A stretch of DNA of 59,957 bases from positions 1 through 59,957 of the forward strand of contig CAIIXF020000646.1 in assembly GCA_903813345.2 (NCBI GenBank), given 5' to 3'. The DNA comes from Owenia fusiformis. Taxonomy: Eukaryota > Annelida > Polychaeta > Sabellida > Oweniidae. Numbering within the stretch: the stretch's first letter is position 1; each line of letters starts with the position of its first letter. Shown piece after piece: positions 41,588 through 53,300 of this stretch. The notes beneath the pieces were generated by a model. The model saw only the letters and a program-made list of their open reading frames with translations. It made no database searches and was not told the DNA's origin. Made by a program: the position numbers and the translations under genes.

Positions 41588-42028
41588 CTAGGTCTTGACC
41601 CATTTTTGATAATAGCTCATAAAGTCGACCCTCGGCTTGGTTGTAGCGTAAACTCCTTTGGTATTCCTAAAGATTTCACGATCACCCTGGTGGCCGAACC
41701 GCTCCACTTCTAAAAAACCCTCATCTTCCCCGACTGATTGGTTTTTTAGTCGGCGAGCACCACTTCCGCTTCCCCAATTCCAGAGCTGACTATTGCTGTT
41801 ATTTTTTTCTGAGAGAAAGACTTCTCGCCGACGCCGGTCATATGGATTCTTCTCAACTTCCAAGCATAAGTTCGAATCAATATTGAGAATAATGAACGAT
41901 CCAGACTTATTCTCTAAATACCACTTATTGCCATTTGATGCTGCGGACTGTGTCACCTCAACTCGGCCATTAGCTGCCATCAAATAATAACTGCGACCTA
42001 GAATCTCCGCCTTGAGTCGACAGCTATT
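41588..42028 (-). CDS. Terminal exon of a ricin B-like (beta-trefoil) protein
   Basis: On the minus strand an acceptor TTTTGTAG (42036-42029) opens a frame that stays open to TAG at 41590-41588, about 146 codons. An ATG lies at 41980 but the homologous reading seems to start earlier (NSCRLKAEILGRSYYLMAAN). The sequence shows beta-trefoil features: GNKWYLENKSGSFIILN, then SNLCLEVE, NSQLWNWGS (a QxW-type motif as in ricin B chains) and a final YYQKWVK. Codon use is GC-richer than the surroundings. Ricin-type trefoils bind sugars, but with about one and a half repeats visible the ligand cannot be told. Upstream exons (higher coordinates) were not recognised. It could also be an exon trapped beside a transposon. 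Confidence 0.5.
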   Translation of the reverse strand, partial: NSCRLKAEILGRSYYLMAANGRVEVTQSAASNGNKWYLENKSGSFIILNIDSNLCLEVEKNPYDRRRREVFLSEKNNSNSQLWNWGSGSGARRLKNQSVGEDEGFLEVERFGHQGDREIFRNTKGVYATTKPRVDFMSYYQKWVKT

Positions 42029-42189
42029 CTACAAAATATCACGCATGCAATCGTTATGGTCATCTGAAACTGGTTTATAAGCCATGCTAGTTGATAATGA
42101 AAGCGTTGGGTACAATGTAATCTTTTCAAACCCACGAACCCACGCCTAATCATTGACAACATACTGCGACAAAATATACGGTTGTACAC

Positions 42190-43236
42190 TTTAGCTGTAC
42201 GTTGTCATGTTTGAAGAAAAAATGGTGATGTAGGTTATAAAATAGTCTAGTCCATGGTATGACTTCTGAATATGAAGGATCCGTAGCACACTATAGTGCA
42301 GCAACATTTGAAGCAATATTTATGGAGGTGCATATGTCTTGATTCTTTTGAAATACATTTGCTGGAAAAACTTCCGGCGTTCAGGTCAAAAATGTATTTC
42401 ATCACAAGGGGTCAAAAAACGTAAATATTTTGATTCGAACAAACATATGTTTTATAAGACACAGACCGTTATTCTAAGCATACGAACAAAAATAGATTAT
42501 CATAATTTAAAAATATACCATCTAATTTTACTCTAGATGTCGGTGTTAAATTAGTGTAATTATTCAAGTGTGTTTTTAAGATTTTGTTTGATTTTTCAAA
42601 TATGAGCCAAGCAAATTCAACAAAATTGTGTGAAATATTTAGGTTATTTATACTTGGGGACATATTAGTTTTCTTACCATTTAAAACATTTCATTACCAG
42701 AATTTTTCCATATAATTGCAAGGGGTCAAACAACAAATTATTGTTCGTATTTTATAAAACATAATACTATAACAAATAGGTAAAATTTATATCTAATTAA
42801 ATGTTACAGAGGTATTGGAATGTTCATATATTCCAAGGGCATGTTTAAAAATCAATTAGAGTAATATGCAATCGAACGCCTTACAATTCTTCCTCGACGT
42901 TACTGGTGGCTATCATCGAGTTTTATTATGGTTGTTTTTTCTTTGACCTTACCGCTGGATATCATCACATTTTAGGAAGATAATGACAACGATTTTTTTT
43001 AAATATTCATGAATTATACCAAGACTTATTGGATGTTTTATAAGCAACTGAGCTATAAACAGGATCTTAAGAGGTTCTGGACAAATCATTTGATTCTGGA
43101 CTTGTCATATTTTCTTTTCAACGAAATCACATCCAAGGGTTGAATTTTTATTAGCTATTTAGATAGTGAGTCCTGCCTAGTATTAATTTCAATAAAAAAG
43201 TTAAAATAGAACCCTATTTGAGAGTCAATCTAATAC
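42190..43236. other. No gene or clear repeat seen
   Basis: AT-rich DNA. Exons upstream of the lectin-like exon would be expected here or beyond; none was recognised. Confidence 0.45.
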
Positions 43237-43243
43237 TTACATT

Positions 43244-44050
43244 ACCCCCCTATCACACCAACTGGTTCTTACCCGTTCTTGCCAGTCCTACGAAAACGTC
43301 GTAAAACGGGCTCAATCTGGCTGTGGTCGGGAAATATGTCTGAAATAATTAGCTTCTTCGTTCTTAAACAGTCTTCAATACGTCCATCTCGTTCGCAGTT
43401 CGTTCAGATCGCACCACGTCGGTGTGCAACGTCGTAGAACGCGTCCCTTAGTCTAGAAGGTCAACATGACCTGATTACAGAATGGTATGGTCGCCATCGA
43501 ATTTTGAATCGATTCAAAATTCTAAAATCTTATCCCCGTCTGAGAACGTCATAAAGTTCGTAAATAGACCTTAGAAAGTTGCAGCTACGTTCATTCCGTT
43601 CGCAAACAGTTTAAAACCAGTTTTGAAGAACGCAATGGCAACTTGTTTGGTGTAATAGCTATATTTTTGCTAACTCGTTCATAAGCAGTGTTAAATACGT
43701 TCTTAATCAGTTTAAACCCGTTTGCAATTAGTTTTACCTCGTTCTCAACACGTCCTCAGACAGTTCAACTCGTTGTTAAAACGTCCCTAGTAGGATTGAA
43801 GTACGGCGGTTCTGTTCGTAGTACGTCCAGCTCGTCGTTGGTACGTTGTCACTCGTTCTAATTGTAGAACGTGACGACCACGAGAACATTTTGAGCATTG
43901 TCTAAGTTCTAGAGGACCTACCCGTTCGAGTACGTTCGATGAAGTTTGTAAATATATTCAAAATGGTTCTTAGTAGGTTCAGTCCGTTCGTACACAGTTG
44001 AAGCCCGCTTTCGAGAACTTAGTGAGAACTAGTTTGGTGTGATAGTAGGG
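43244..44050. mobile_element. 807-bp non-autonomous DNA transposon
   Basis: The ends are inverted repeats: CCCTATCACACCAACTGGTT on the left and, reversed, CCCTACTATCACACCAAACT on the right. TTACATT is present on both sides (43237-43243 and 44051-44057) as a 7-bp direct duplication. The interior is full of degenerate CGTTC, ACGTCC and GTTCGTA words on both strands, giving high CpG for this window. No transposase frame is present. Confidence 0.8.
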
Positions 44051-44057
44051 TTACATT

Positions 44058-44559
44058 GATAAATTAAGACAAATCCTGAAATATTTTTAAAGTGCATTTT
44101 TTATGAAATATTATCCAGCAAGTATTTAGATCAAACGGTCTTATTTAAATACAAATCATAACATGATGATATTTTTTATGAAACATTTTTCAATGAAATT
44201 CAATTGAAGGGTCAAGATAAAACGAGCTAATTTAGGTGAAAACCCTTACATGATGATGTGTTTTCATAACTACTTTCATAAAATTCCATCAAGGGGTGAA
44301 GATAAAATGATCGAATTTAAGTGATTTAAGGATCACGAGAATATGTTTTCTTTGATATTTTCTATGAAATCCCATCCAATGGTCAAGGTAAAATTTTGAT
44401 TTTGATTTGGTATTAGGTCACGTGTTCGAAAGATCCATATAAGGCCCATAGAACCATATAGGAACGTCATTTTGAATGTCACGTGATAGATCCATATAAG
44501 GCTTTTAGAACCATGTCGGGAAAGATGAGGGGAAGCCCCTGACACCTGTTTCACGATTT
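44058..44559. other. No gene; short duplicated motif near 44430-44510
   Basis: GATCCATATAAGGC with AGAACCAT is repeated at 44431-44455 and 44490-44514. Nothing else is recognised. Confidence 0.5.
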
Positions 44560-44880
44560 TATCCGAACGTTGTTCGGATCATTTCGGTTTTTATGCACTT
44601 CATTATTGTGCCGAAGTTTGCCGATTCGATTCGTCGTATTTGGGAATCCTGGTGACAATTTTATACTCCATTGGAGTATTTTTGACCTACTTCTTATGAC
44701 GGAAATTCCCGAACCTTGTTCGGATTAATCCGGATTTTCTGACCTACTTTATCTACCGAGATTTCACGAGTTAACATTCGTCTCATTCCGGAATCCTGGT
44801 GACAATTTTATACTCCATTGGAGTATTTTTGATCTACTTTTTCTGGATTTTGCCCTACTTATTATATCTTGACAACAAGC
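44560..44880 (+). repeat. Diverged cousin of the 133-bp unit
   Basis: Two copies of GGAATCCTGGTGACAATTTT, with ACTCCATTGGAGTATTTTTG and then A(C/T)CTAC, start near 44645 and 44790. The order (CCGAAGT, GGAATCCTG, AATTTTATAC, TTGGAG, TTTGACCTAC, GGA, CCCGAACC) parallels the array's short unit. Near-palindromes CCGAACGTTGTTCGG and CCGAACCTTGTTCGG also recur. Confidence 0.6.
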
Positions 44881-44904
44881 AAATCAAAAAGTTCGACATG
44901 AACG

Positions 44905-44975
44905 GGTCTCGATCAACCAACCTAGACGATGGAAGCCAGGCACGCTAACCATGAGGCCAACGAGCTACCGATATG
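44905..44975 (-). repeat. tRNA-like SINE head (minus strand)
   Basis: On the minus strand it reads GTAGCTCGTTGGCCTCATGG, then TTAGCGTGCC, and ends GGTTGATCGAGACCCG, resembling boxes A and B with a small insertion. Probably a tRNA-derived SINE. Confidence 0.5.
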
Positions 44976-45064
44976 AAAGAACAAAAGTATTATATATTTA
45001 TACCGAGCGTCAATTCAAAATGATCCTCACTTTTGTCTCCACTTAAATACGAATCGTCAGTTGT

Positions 45065-45140
45065 ATCCAGAATAGTAGAACGCCTATGGCGCTAGTGAAT
45101 AACCAAGTCCCAGGTGAGTGGTTCGTATCCCTCCGTGATA
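45065..45140 (+). repeat. tRNA-like SINE head (plus strand)
   Basis: It has a box-A-like TGGCGCTAGTG at 45087 and a box-B-like GGTTCGTATCC at 45120-45130, followed by a T-rich stretch. It faces away from the tRNA-like segment about 90 bp to its left. Confidence 0.5.
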
Positions 45141-46139
45141 TACTATTTTTGTTTTATTAAATACGACAGAAAGGAGCAAGGTATAGGTTGAAAACAAGAC
45201 GTTAGTTTGTTTCAAAACAGTTTGGAAACATTAATCTCTGATAATTTAAGGTTTTCCAGTCCTGAAGGGCCTCTAGATCTATGAAATTCATTAATCAAGA
45301 CAGTGTCAAATTTTTAGATATATGTAATACGTTTTCATACTTTAGCCTGTGGAATCAACTAAATATTACATTTTGGATTTCATTGATATCCTGTCATAGT
45401 CCTAATTTTTTTTTCTGGAACATTATTTTTTCAACACTGATACAAATTTCCCTGACATATCTACCGTATCAAAATTCCCGGTCATCTTTGGCCCTTTTGA
45501 CCTAATTTTAAAATTACCTGACATTTCCAGCACTTGGAAAATCAAGTCAATTTCCCTGACATTTCCAGGTGTGTACGAACCCTGGAAATATCCCAATGGC
45601 TCGCCCTATGAATCGCTAGCAAGGATTGGATTGATTAGTGTTTCAAAATGGTGGACGAAGTGTTTGATTAGATAATTTACATATTAAGCTTCTTAAAGGG
45701 GCAACAAGGCCTGTACATAGAAAATTCGAATTTTTTTACATTTTCTGAATTTTTAGGGCAACATTTGGCTTAACATTTTTTTTATACATTTTTTCTTAAA
45801 ATGTATGGATAAACAATAAAATTTCAGCATTAAGCAGTGCAAATTCAGTTCAAAACTTCTATAAAGGGAGTCCAACTTATAGATTTTGAAAATCCGACTC
45901 GTTTAAAGAAGAATATCAGCACCTTAAATCACGCCCGGTGATCATACAAAATGGATGGAGGGGGGGGGGTAGGCGATTTCTGAAAGAAAACTCAACAAAT
46001 TTGGAAGATTTATTTTTTTCAAGATAAAATTTACAACTGAATTGCCAAATGAATAGGCGCAGTGCATGGCAAAATATGTAAGGTCTTCTAGTATTTTTTT
46101 GAACTGATACGCTTCTAAGATATGAGATCTATTATAAAA
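45141..46139. other. No confident gene; CCTGACATTTCCAG repeats
   Basis: Near 45450-45575 the words CCCTGACAT and CCTGACATTTCCAG recur three times, a small dispersed-repeat motif. A G run sits at 45959-45969. No exon is recognised. Confidence 0.45.
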
Positions 46140-46145
46140 GGCGCA

Positions 46146-46170
46146 TCATCATCATCATCATCATCATCAA
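46146..46170 (+). repeat. (CAT)n microsatellite
   Basis: Eight consecutive CAT units. Confidence 0.95.
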
Positions 46171-46856
46171 CGTGCAAAAGTCAATGTTTTTGCTATAAAT
46201 CAGGCAACAATGGTCTACACGACCTGTAATAAATAGGTATGAGGGTCGTTATTATCACAACACTGACATTGCTCACTTTTTAAAGTTGTTTCAATGCGTT
46301 ATATGTAAATGGACGTGTGGAAGGCGCGTGGGTGGCAATAAAATAACTCGAACTTCAAATTAAAATATATATAAAATAGTATATTTCAAACGTCAATGTT
46401 CAAAATACAATGCTCTGTAATGTACAACATGAACTCTTACAACAACTACTGACAAGCCAACACCCAATGCAAACTCAGCTACATGTGAGTGAGAACGACC
46501 ATATAAGGGAGCAATAGATATATAAAACTGACACAGTTTGCATAGTTGAATAACTGGTTTCAATAAAAGGTGAAAAGTGAACATGGTATTAAAGAGTAAA
46601 ACTGCAAACAACCTACTTAGGGACCTGTTATATTGAGATGAATAGGGATTGATTAATATGAACAGTAATAATATAAAATGTGAAAATGACCATGTTACAT
46701 ATACAAAAAAATAACCCCATTGTTACAAAATCACAAAAAGTGAAATATCTATTCTTGTATTGCATTTTCGTTCACTGGACATATTTTAATTTGCATTGCT
46801 ATTAGATACATTTTAAGGGTGATATGAAAATTGAACCACGAAAACAGATGTACTTT
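46171..46856. other. No gene or clear repeat seen
   Basis: AT-rich DNA. The frame at 46393-46611 (-) is unrecognised. Confidence 0.45.
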
Positions 46857-48577
46857 AAGTTAAAGGGAACTTTCTACCATACCCGCCATGCTATCTGACC
46901 CGAACGAGTCACCTTGTGGTGAGATTAGTAACTACCTGCTCGCATCTGCATTATTACGCAGAGACATAAACGTATACACAAGGAAACGATAGGAGCTAAC
47001 CTATTTTATCTCTGTATACATTTTAACTTTAATACATCGTTACAAAAAATACAAAATACCTGTATATTGATTTTTTGACCTTGACCGATTCTTGAATTGA
47101 ATCGAATTTGTCCAAAGGTCTTGAAACGTAAAATACCTAAATATTTATCTTTGACCTTGGGATGACCTTGTACAAGAAACATTAATGTTGACCTCGGTTC
47201 ATCTAATCATAATTCGCCAAGGGCCATAGTATCATCAAACGCCAAATACCTAGACATTGATCGTTTACCTTTGAATGGACTTAACTCTGACCTTCGGAGA
47301 CCAACTTACTAAGGTTAAATGGTGTAGAAGGAGATGTTCCGATAGACAGACAAAATGACAGACAGACCAAACATGCTTTTATAGTAGGTCTCGACATCTC
47401 CTTTTGCCCTCATACTTGATGGGCCAGTGAGCGTTCTACTACGGTCAGAGGTCAAAGTCATTCTAGGTTAAAGGCAGAATCAGATATATGGAGGTGACAA
47501 AATTACAAGCAACATTTACAATTGACGTACTTATCTATTCCTTACAATCTCAAATACAATATCTCACAAAATATTTACGATATGTTAGAAATTGATGAAG
47601 TTATAATAGATTAAAAGTGCAAAATTGTAAATAATAAGTAACCATTCTTATAGAAGAAATATACAAAAGTCATTGTTGTAAACTCTTTAGTTTTCCTGAA
47701 ATAAAGTGTGCAATTTTGGGATTTTTAGATAATAGACATGAAAAGGAATGACATAAGCCAGAGATATTCTAAAATTGAAACAATTGTTTTGTTAGACTGC
47801 TTGCTAGATCCGATTCTCTCTTTAAAATGTCAATATCTAGGTTTACGCGTTTTTACCCTTGGTCTGAGATTCGACCCTTGATGAGGCATGATTAGGTGAC
47901 CTGAAGTCAAGGTCATTCCTATGTAAAATATCAATATCTATGTATTTAGTGATTTAAAGTCCTTTGGGCTGCTGTGACCCTTGGCAACCAACGATTAGGT
48001 GAACTGAGTTCAAGGACAGTTGTAACTGGGTCAAGTTTGTTTCAAGATCAAAAAATAATATCTAAGTATTTGGCGTTGAAAGGACCTTGAGGGCTACAAT
48101 GACCCTTGACGATACATGATTAGGTGACCTAAGGTCAAAGTCAATGTGTATTGGCCAACGTTATTTCAAGGTCGCATCTAGGTACTAGTATCTGGCGTTT
48201 CACGAGGTTTCAACAAGTTCATCTCAATTCAAAAATCAGTCAAAGTCAAGTTATCAATACAGGTATTTTGCATTTTATGGAGGCTGCTGCTATATGGGGA
48301 CCCTTCGTGATCCACTCGAACATGTAGATTTCTAGTATTTGTAAAGATGTATAAAAGTTAAAATGTATACTTTCCATGAGCTCCTATCGTTGGATTTAAA
48401 TAAGGAGTATGATTTTAAAACTGGCTAGGTCGTGGTTAAGCAACAATAGCATGTTCGAAATACCGCTGTGTAATGCCTGGATCACATTTGCTGCGAGTAT
48501 TTTGTTCAAAATTGAATACATTTCTGAACACAATACTCAATCGGCCGGGCGCCGTAGTGAAAATGTACCTTTAACTG
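46857..48577. mobile_element. Inverted-repeat element with TGACC-rich interior
   Basis: Near the left end (46985-47090) the strings ACGATAGGAGCT, GTATACATTTTAACTTT and ACAAAATACCTGTAT have reverse-complement partners at the right (48244-48395). The interior has roughly 110-130-bp repeats: TGATTAGGTGACCT(G/A)A near 47889, 47993 and 48118, with GGTCAAGGTCA-type words, and a GACAGACAGACC tract at 47347-47376. The right boundary contains ACTCAATCGGCCGGGCGC (48535), repeated at 56479. Confidence 0.55.
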
Positions 48578-49689
48578 ATGCTGCCTGATGACCATCCCGC
48601 CATTAGTCATGATGTTAAGCCCTATGATCATAGAAGAAAATCATCGAAAATGCTATATCAGCATGGGGACCAAAACTAAAACTATCATCAAAAAATGTAC
48701 TCATTACATTAGCCTACTTTATTAATCAGGACCACTGGCTCTATATAATTGCAAAGTTGTGTGTATGCAAGTTGGGTAATAAAAAAGTTATAGCATTTTT
48801 TGTAAAAGTGGCATTTTTGGCTCACCCTGTTGTTCTGTTGTTTGATGAAATCATCCCAAAACCAGTACAAATAGTCATACATGTAATTGCATGAAGTGCA
48901 TATAATTTACATTCCAATTCGTTTGTTGTTTTTCAGTCAACAGCAAAGATGACTGGTACAGATTCCTGGATTCAGTTACCATAATGGAAATAAACTTGAT
49001 TTACAGATGACACAAGAACAAAGAAATTTATTTGGAAACCAAGGCATAATGCCTTTGAAAGGAGATTGAAGGAACATCATTTAATTGACAAGATACCTGG
49101 TTCTGTACATAACCTAATGAGCCTGAAGTTTAAAGTGAATGTGAAAGTAAAGGATTATTGTTGCAGTTTAGTGTAGGCCTCCTTATAATCAGTCTGGAGA
49201 AAAGAAGAGTGCCATGCCAGTAAAAATGTTTTACATTGTATTGTTCAATGTAAAACACTATTATCTGGCACAAGGAAGGCATTCTGGATCTGTAGTTAAT
49301 ATTACAACATCATTCGTGCTTATTTATTTGCACAAACATAAATGTCAACATATAATATTGATGCTCAACATAGCATCTTTACAAATCAACAATTAAACTG
49401 GTGCATTGTTCTTTGTATTGGAAGATGCTTCCCAAGATATCATTCAGAGGTGAACTCCAGTAATCAAAATACAGAAAGTTGAACATGTTTCATTTACAGG
49501 GTGGCCCATGATTATATAATTTTACTACTCTACACATCCTTATTTTTGTTTTATATTTTCTGAAAATAAAATACAAATACAAGCTCATAAAAGAGTAAGT
49601 ACGATTAATTGCTGATTCATTAATCATTCTTGATTTAGTCTAGGCTAAATAATGCAGAATGGGTAATTGCGATTTTTTGAAATGGGATA
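48578..49689. other. No confident gene
   Basis: Unique-looking DNA. CAGGGTGGCCCATGA at 49498 resembles a transposon terminus of the type at 25039 and 59644. Confidence 0.4.
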
Positions 49690-50380
49690 TTTTTGTTTTT
49701 TACCTGATGTTTTGTACCTGAGATTTAATATGGTTACCATTGTAACAGATAGGACTAAAGTTTTTATGAACTTTGAAGATAATGTCATCATGATGACCCA
49801 TGGCAAGTTTCACAACAACTCATTATCAACTGAATGAAATATTTGTATTCCAACAATACAGTTACAAAATTTTTGCAAAATGTTATATTTAAAAGATAAT
49901 GTGTCAAATAGACGTCTTTATTTGAAATCTTATCATGACATTAAGACATAATATATAAACATCTGGATACAACCCTATGCTTTATTTAATTTTGAATGTT
50001 TTATTCTGAATAAGAAATAATTCTGACATGCAACAACTGAAAAAAGGACATGTAATGTATGTGATGTGCTGATATTGCTAATACAAAACCATTGTCTTTG
50101 AATTCAGATATTTGAATATTTTCTTGTTATTAAATATTCCAAGGTGAATATGGTTACTATGGCAACCAACAACGCCATCACTTAATGTTATACATGTATC
50201 TTCAAGCCTTTGTTATTTTCATGACCCATGATAAGTTTCATTGCGTTTGGTTCAGGATTAAGTCTTAAATCCAGGTTTTCATAATGGAAGTGCAAAATAT
50301 ATCAAAAAGCTGTCCGATTTAAAAATAATGCGGCACTGAGACGTCTGTTTTGAAACCTATTATGGCATCAAGAGAGTTAA
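49690..50380 (+). repeat. 427-bp tandem duplication, diverged
   Basis: TATGGTTACCAT at 49730 and TATGGTTACTAT at 50150, ATGACCCATGGCAAGTTTCA at 49794 and its variant at 50220, and AGACGTCT at 49909 and 50339 all keep a step of about 420-430 bp. Confidence 0.7.
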
Positions 50381-50389
50381 GGTTAGCAA

Positions 50390-53300
50390 AATTGAAAATA
50401 GAAATGACAACTATCTGATGGTTCTGCTTTGTAAGACATCTTAACATGGCCAGTCTAGCCACTTACATTGAACTCATAATGTGAATCTCTCATGACCTCT
50501 CATCTCTCATGAACATACTATGATTCTTTCTGGGGCTATTTTGAGGGTCACACGTCTCTTATATAAGTTGAGCTGGATGTCTAATATAACAAGTGAATAA
50601 TATTTGGCTTTAAGACTAACATGAGATGAAAATAAAAGTGACAACTACCTGATATTTATGAAATGTAAGATGTATCAACATGGCCAATCTAGCCTTTTAC
50701 ATTATATAACATGCTATAATCCTCCCTGGAGCTGTTTTGGAAGGCATGTGTATGGTTTATTAGTAAGACTAGAGGTATATTATTACAGCTCAATAATATT
50801 TGACTAAAAGGCACATTGCAAACTACTAATAGGTATGATTTGGTGAACTCTAAGCATGCATTTTTGAGTCATTTTCCTTAAAAAAAGTTATTACTAGTAT
50901 TTTATTTCATTGGCAATTATGCATTTTGTTAACTTTAAGCTGCATGACTTTGTCTCAAATATGTATTCAATATATGGCTGAAATCAATGTGACCCTAATT
51001 TCTGATAATAATTTATCATGATCTACCCTTGACATGAACCTTGGTAAACATTAATTGAACCTTAATTGTCCCTTAAGTCCACCCTTGTGTTGCCCTGAAG
51101 TGCACCTTAATTATCCCTTGAGTGCATGTATAATTTCCCTAAGTTTCCCTAATATTCCCATTAATTCACACAAGTCAACCATAACTTCGCCTATCATTTA
51201 ACATTACTTTTAGAAAATGGGATTCACTGACTGTTCAGGTAATTTAATGTGTTCTACTTGAACCCCTTGTTAGGAATCCCTAATACTATCACACTAGATT
51301 TGTACTACCTTGTACTGTTTTGAGGGACCTGTATTACTTTCAATATATGTGCTAGGGGTCTGATATTTAAAGTAGTTAAAATTTGACTTGTTGGTACAAT
51401 TGAAATGAAAACAGAAATTACAACAAAAATAAAGACAATTACATGATAGTTCTGTTTTTTAAGACATTTAAATATGGCCAATCTAGCCATTCACCTTGAC
51501 AAATAGTGTGATTCTCTCTGAAGCTGTTTTAAGGGCCATGTATCTCTTATATTATTTAACCTAGATATCTAATATTACCAGTGAATTATATTTGGCTTTA
51601 TGGCTGGCAAGAAATAATCAGAGAAATGACGACTTTCTGATACTTCTGTTTTATGAGAGGCCTTAACATGGCCAATCTATAGCCATTTGCTTTGAAAACA
51701 TACTATGATTCTCTCTTGAGCTATTTTGAGAGCCTCGGATCTCTTTTTTTATTAAAGCTAGATCTCTAATATAACAAGTTAATTATTTTTGGCTTTTAGG
51801 CTGTAGAGAAATTAGAAGAAATATGACAATTGCCCGATAGTTCTGTTTTTCAAGACATTTTACTATGGCTAATCTAAACATTGACATTATCAAAATAGTT
51901 TGATTCTCTCTGGAACTGTTTTGAGAGTCATGTATCTCTTCTGTTATTTAACCTAGATATCGGAAATTACAAGTGAATTATATTTGGCTTCATGGCTGGC
52001 AAGAAATAATCTGAAAAATTATGACTATGTGGTAGGTATGATTTGGTGGACTCTAAGCATGGCTTTTTGAGTCATTTTGTAATTAATAGTATTATTTTAT
52101 TTCATTGGCAATTATGCATTTTGTTAATTTTAAGCTGGATGACTTCGTCTAAAATATGAATTCAATATATGGCTGAAACCAATGTGACCTTAAATTCTGA
52201 TAATAATTTATCATGATCAACCCTTGACATGAACCTTAGTAAACATTAATCGAACCTTAATTGTCCCTTAAGTCCACCCTTATGTTGCCCTTAAGTGCAC
52301 CTTAATTATACCCTGAGTGCATGTATAATTTCCCTAAGTTTCCCTAAAATTTCCATTGATTCACAGAAGCCAGCCATAACTTCGCCTATCATTTAATATT
52401 ACTTATAGAAAATGGGATTCACTGACTCCTTAGGTAATATAATGTTTTCTACTTGGGCCCCTTGTTAGAAATCCCTAATACCATCACACTAGATTTATAC
52501 TCCCCTGTACTGTTTTAAGGGACCTGTATTTCTTTCAATATATGTGTTAGGGGTCTAATATTTAAAGAAGCTAAAATTTGACTAGTTGGCACAATGAAAA
52601 TGAAAACAGAAATTACAACTAAAATGACAATTACATGATAGTTTTGTTTTTTTAAGACATTTAAATATGGCCAATCTAGCCATTCACATTGACAAATAGT
52701 GTGATTCTCACTGGAGCTGTTTTGAGGGTCATGAATCTCTTTCATTATCTAACCTAGATTTCTAATATTACAAGAGATTTATATTTAGCTTAAGGTGAGC
52801 AGAAAATAAAAATAAAAATGACACAACCCTATAGCTCTGTTTTGTAAGACATCTTGACATTGTCAATCAAGCCATTTACCTTGATATTATAAGGTGAATC
52901 TCTCAGGAGCTGTTTTGAAAGCAGAGTATCTCTTTTGTTATTTAAGCTGTCTGTCTAATATAGCATTTTAATTATATTTGGCTTTAGTCCGAGCAAGAAA
53001 TGAAAATAAAAATTACAACGCCCCAAGAGTTATGTTTTGAAAGACATCTTAGCATGGTCAATCAATCCATTTACCTTGATATTATAATGTCAATCTCTCA
53101 GGAGCTGTTTTGAGGGCATTTAAGCTAGATGTCTCATATTACAACTGAATTATATTTGGCTTACTTGCTAGAAAGAAATTAAAAAAGAACAACTACCCAA
53201 TAGGTATGATTTGGTGGATCTCTTAGGATGGCTTTTTCGGTCATTTTCCTTAATAAAATAATCATACTTATCTCATGGTAAATTATGTATTTTGTTGATT

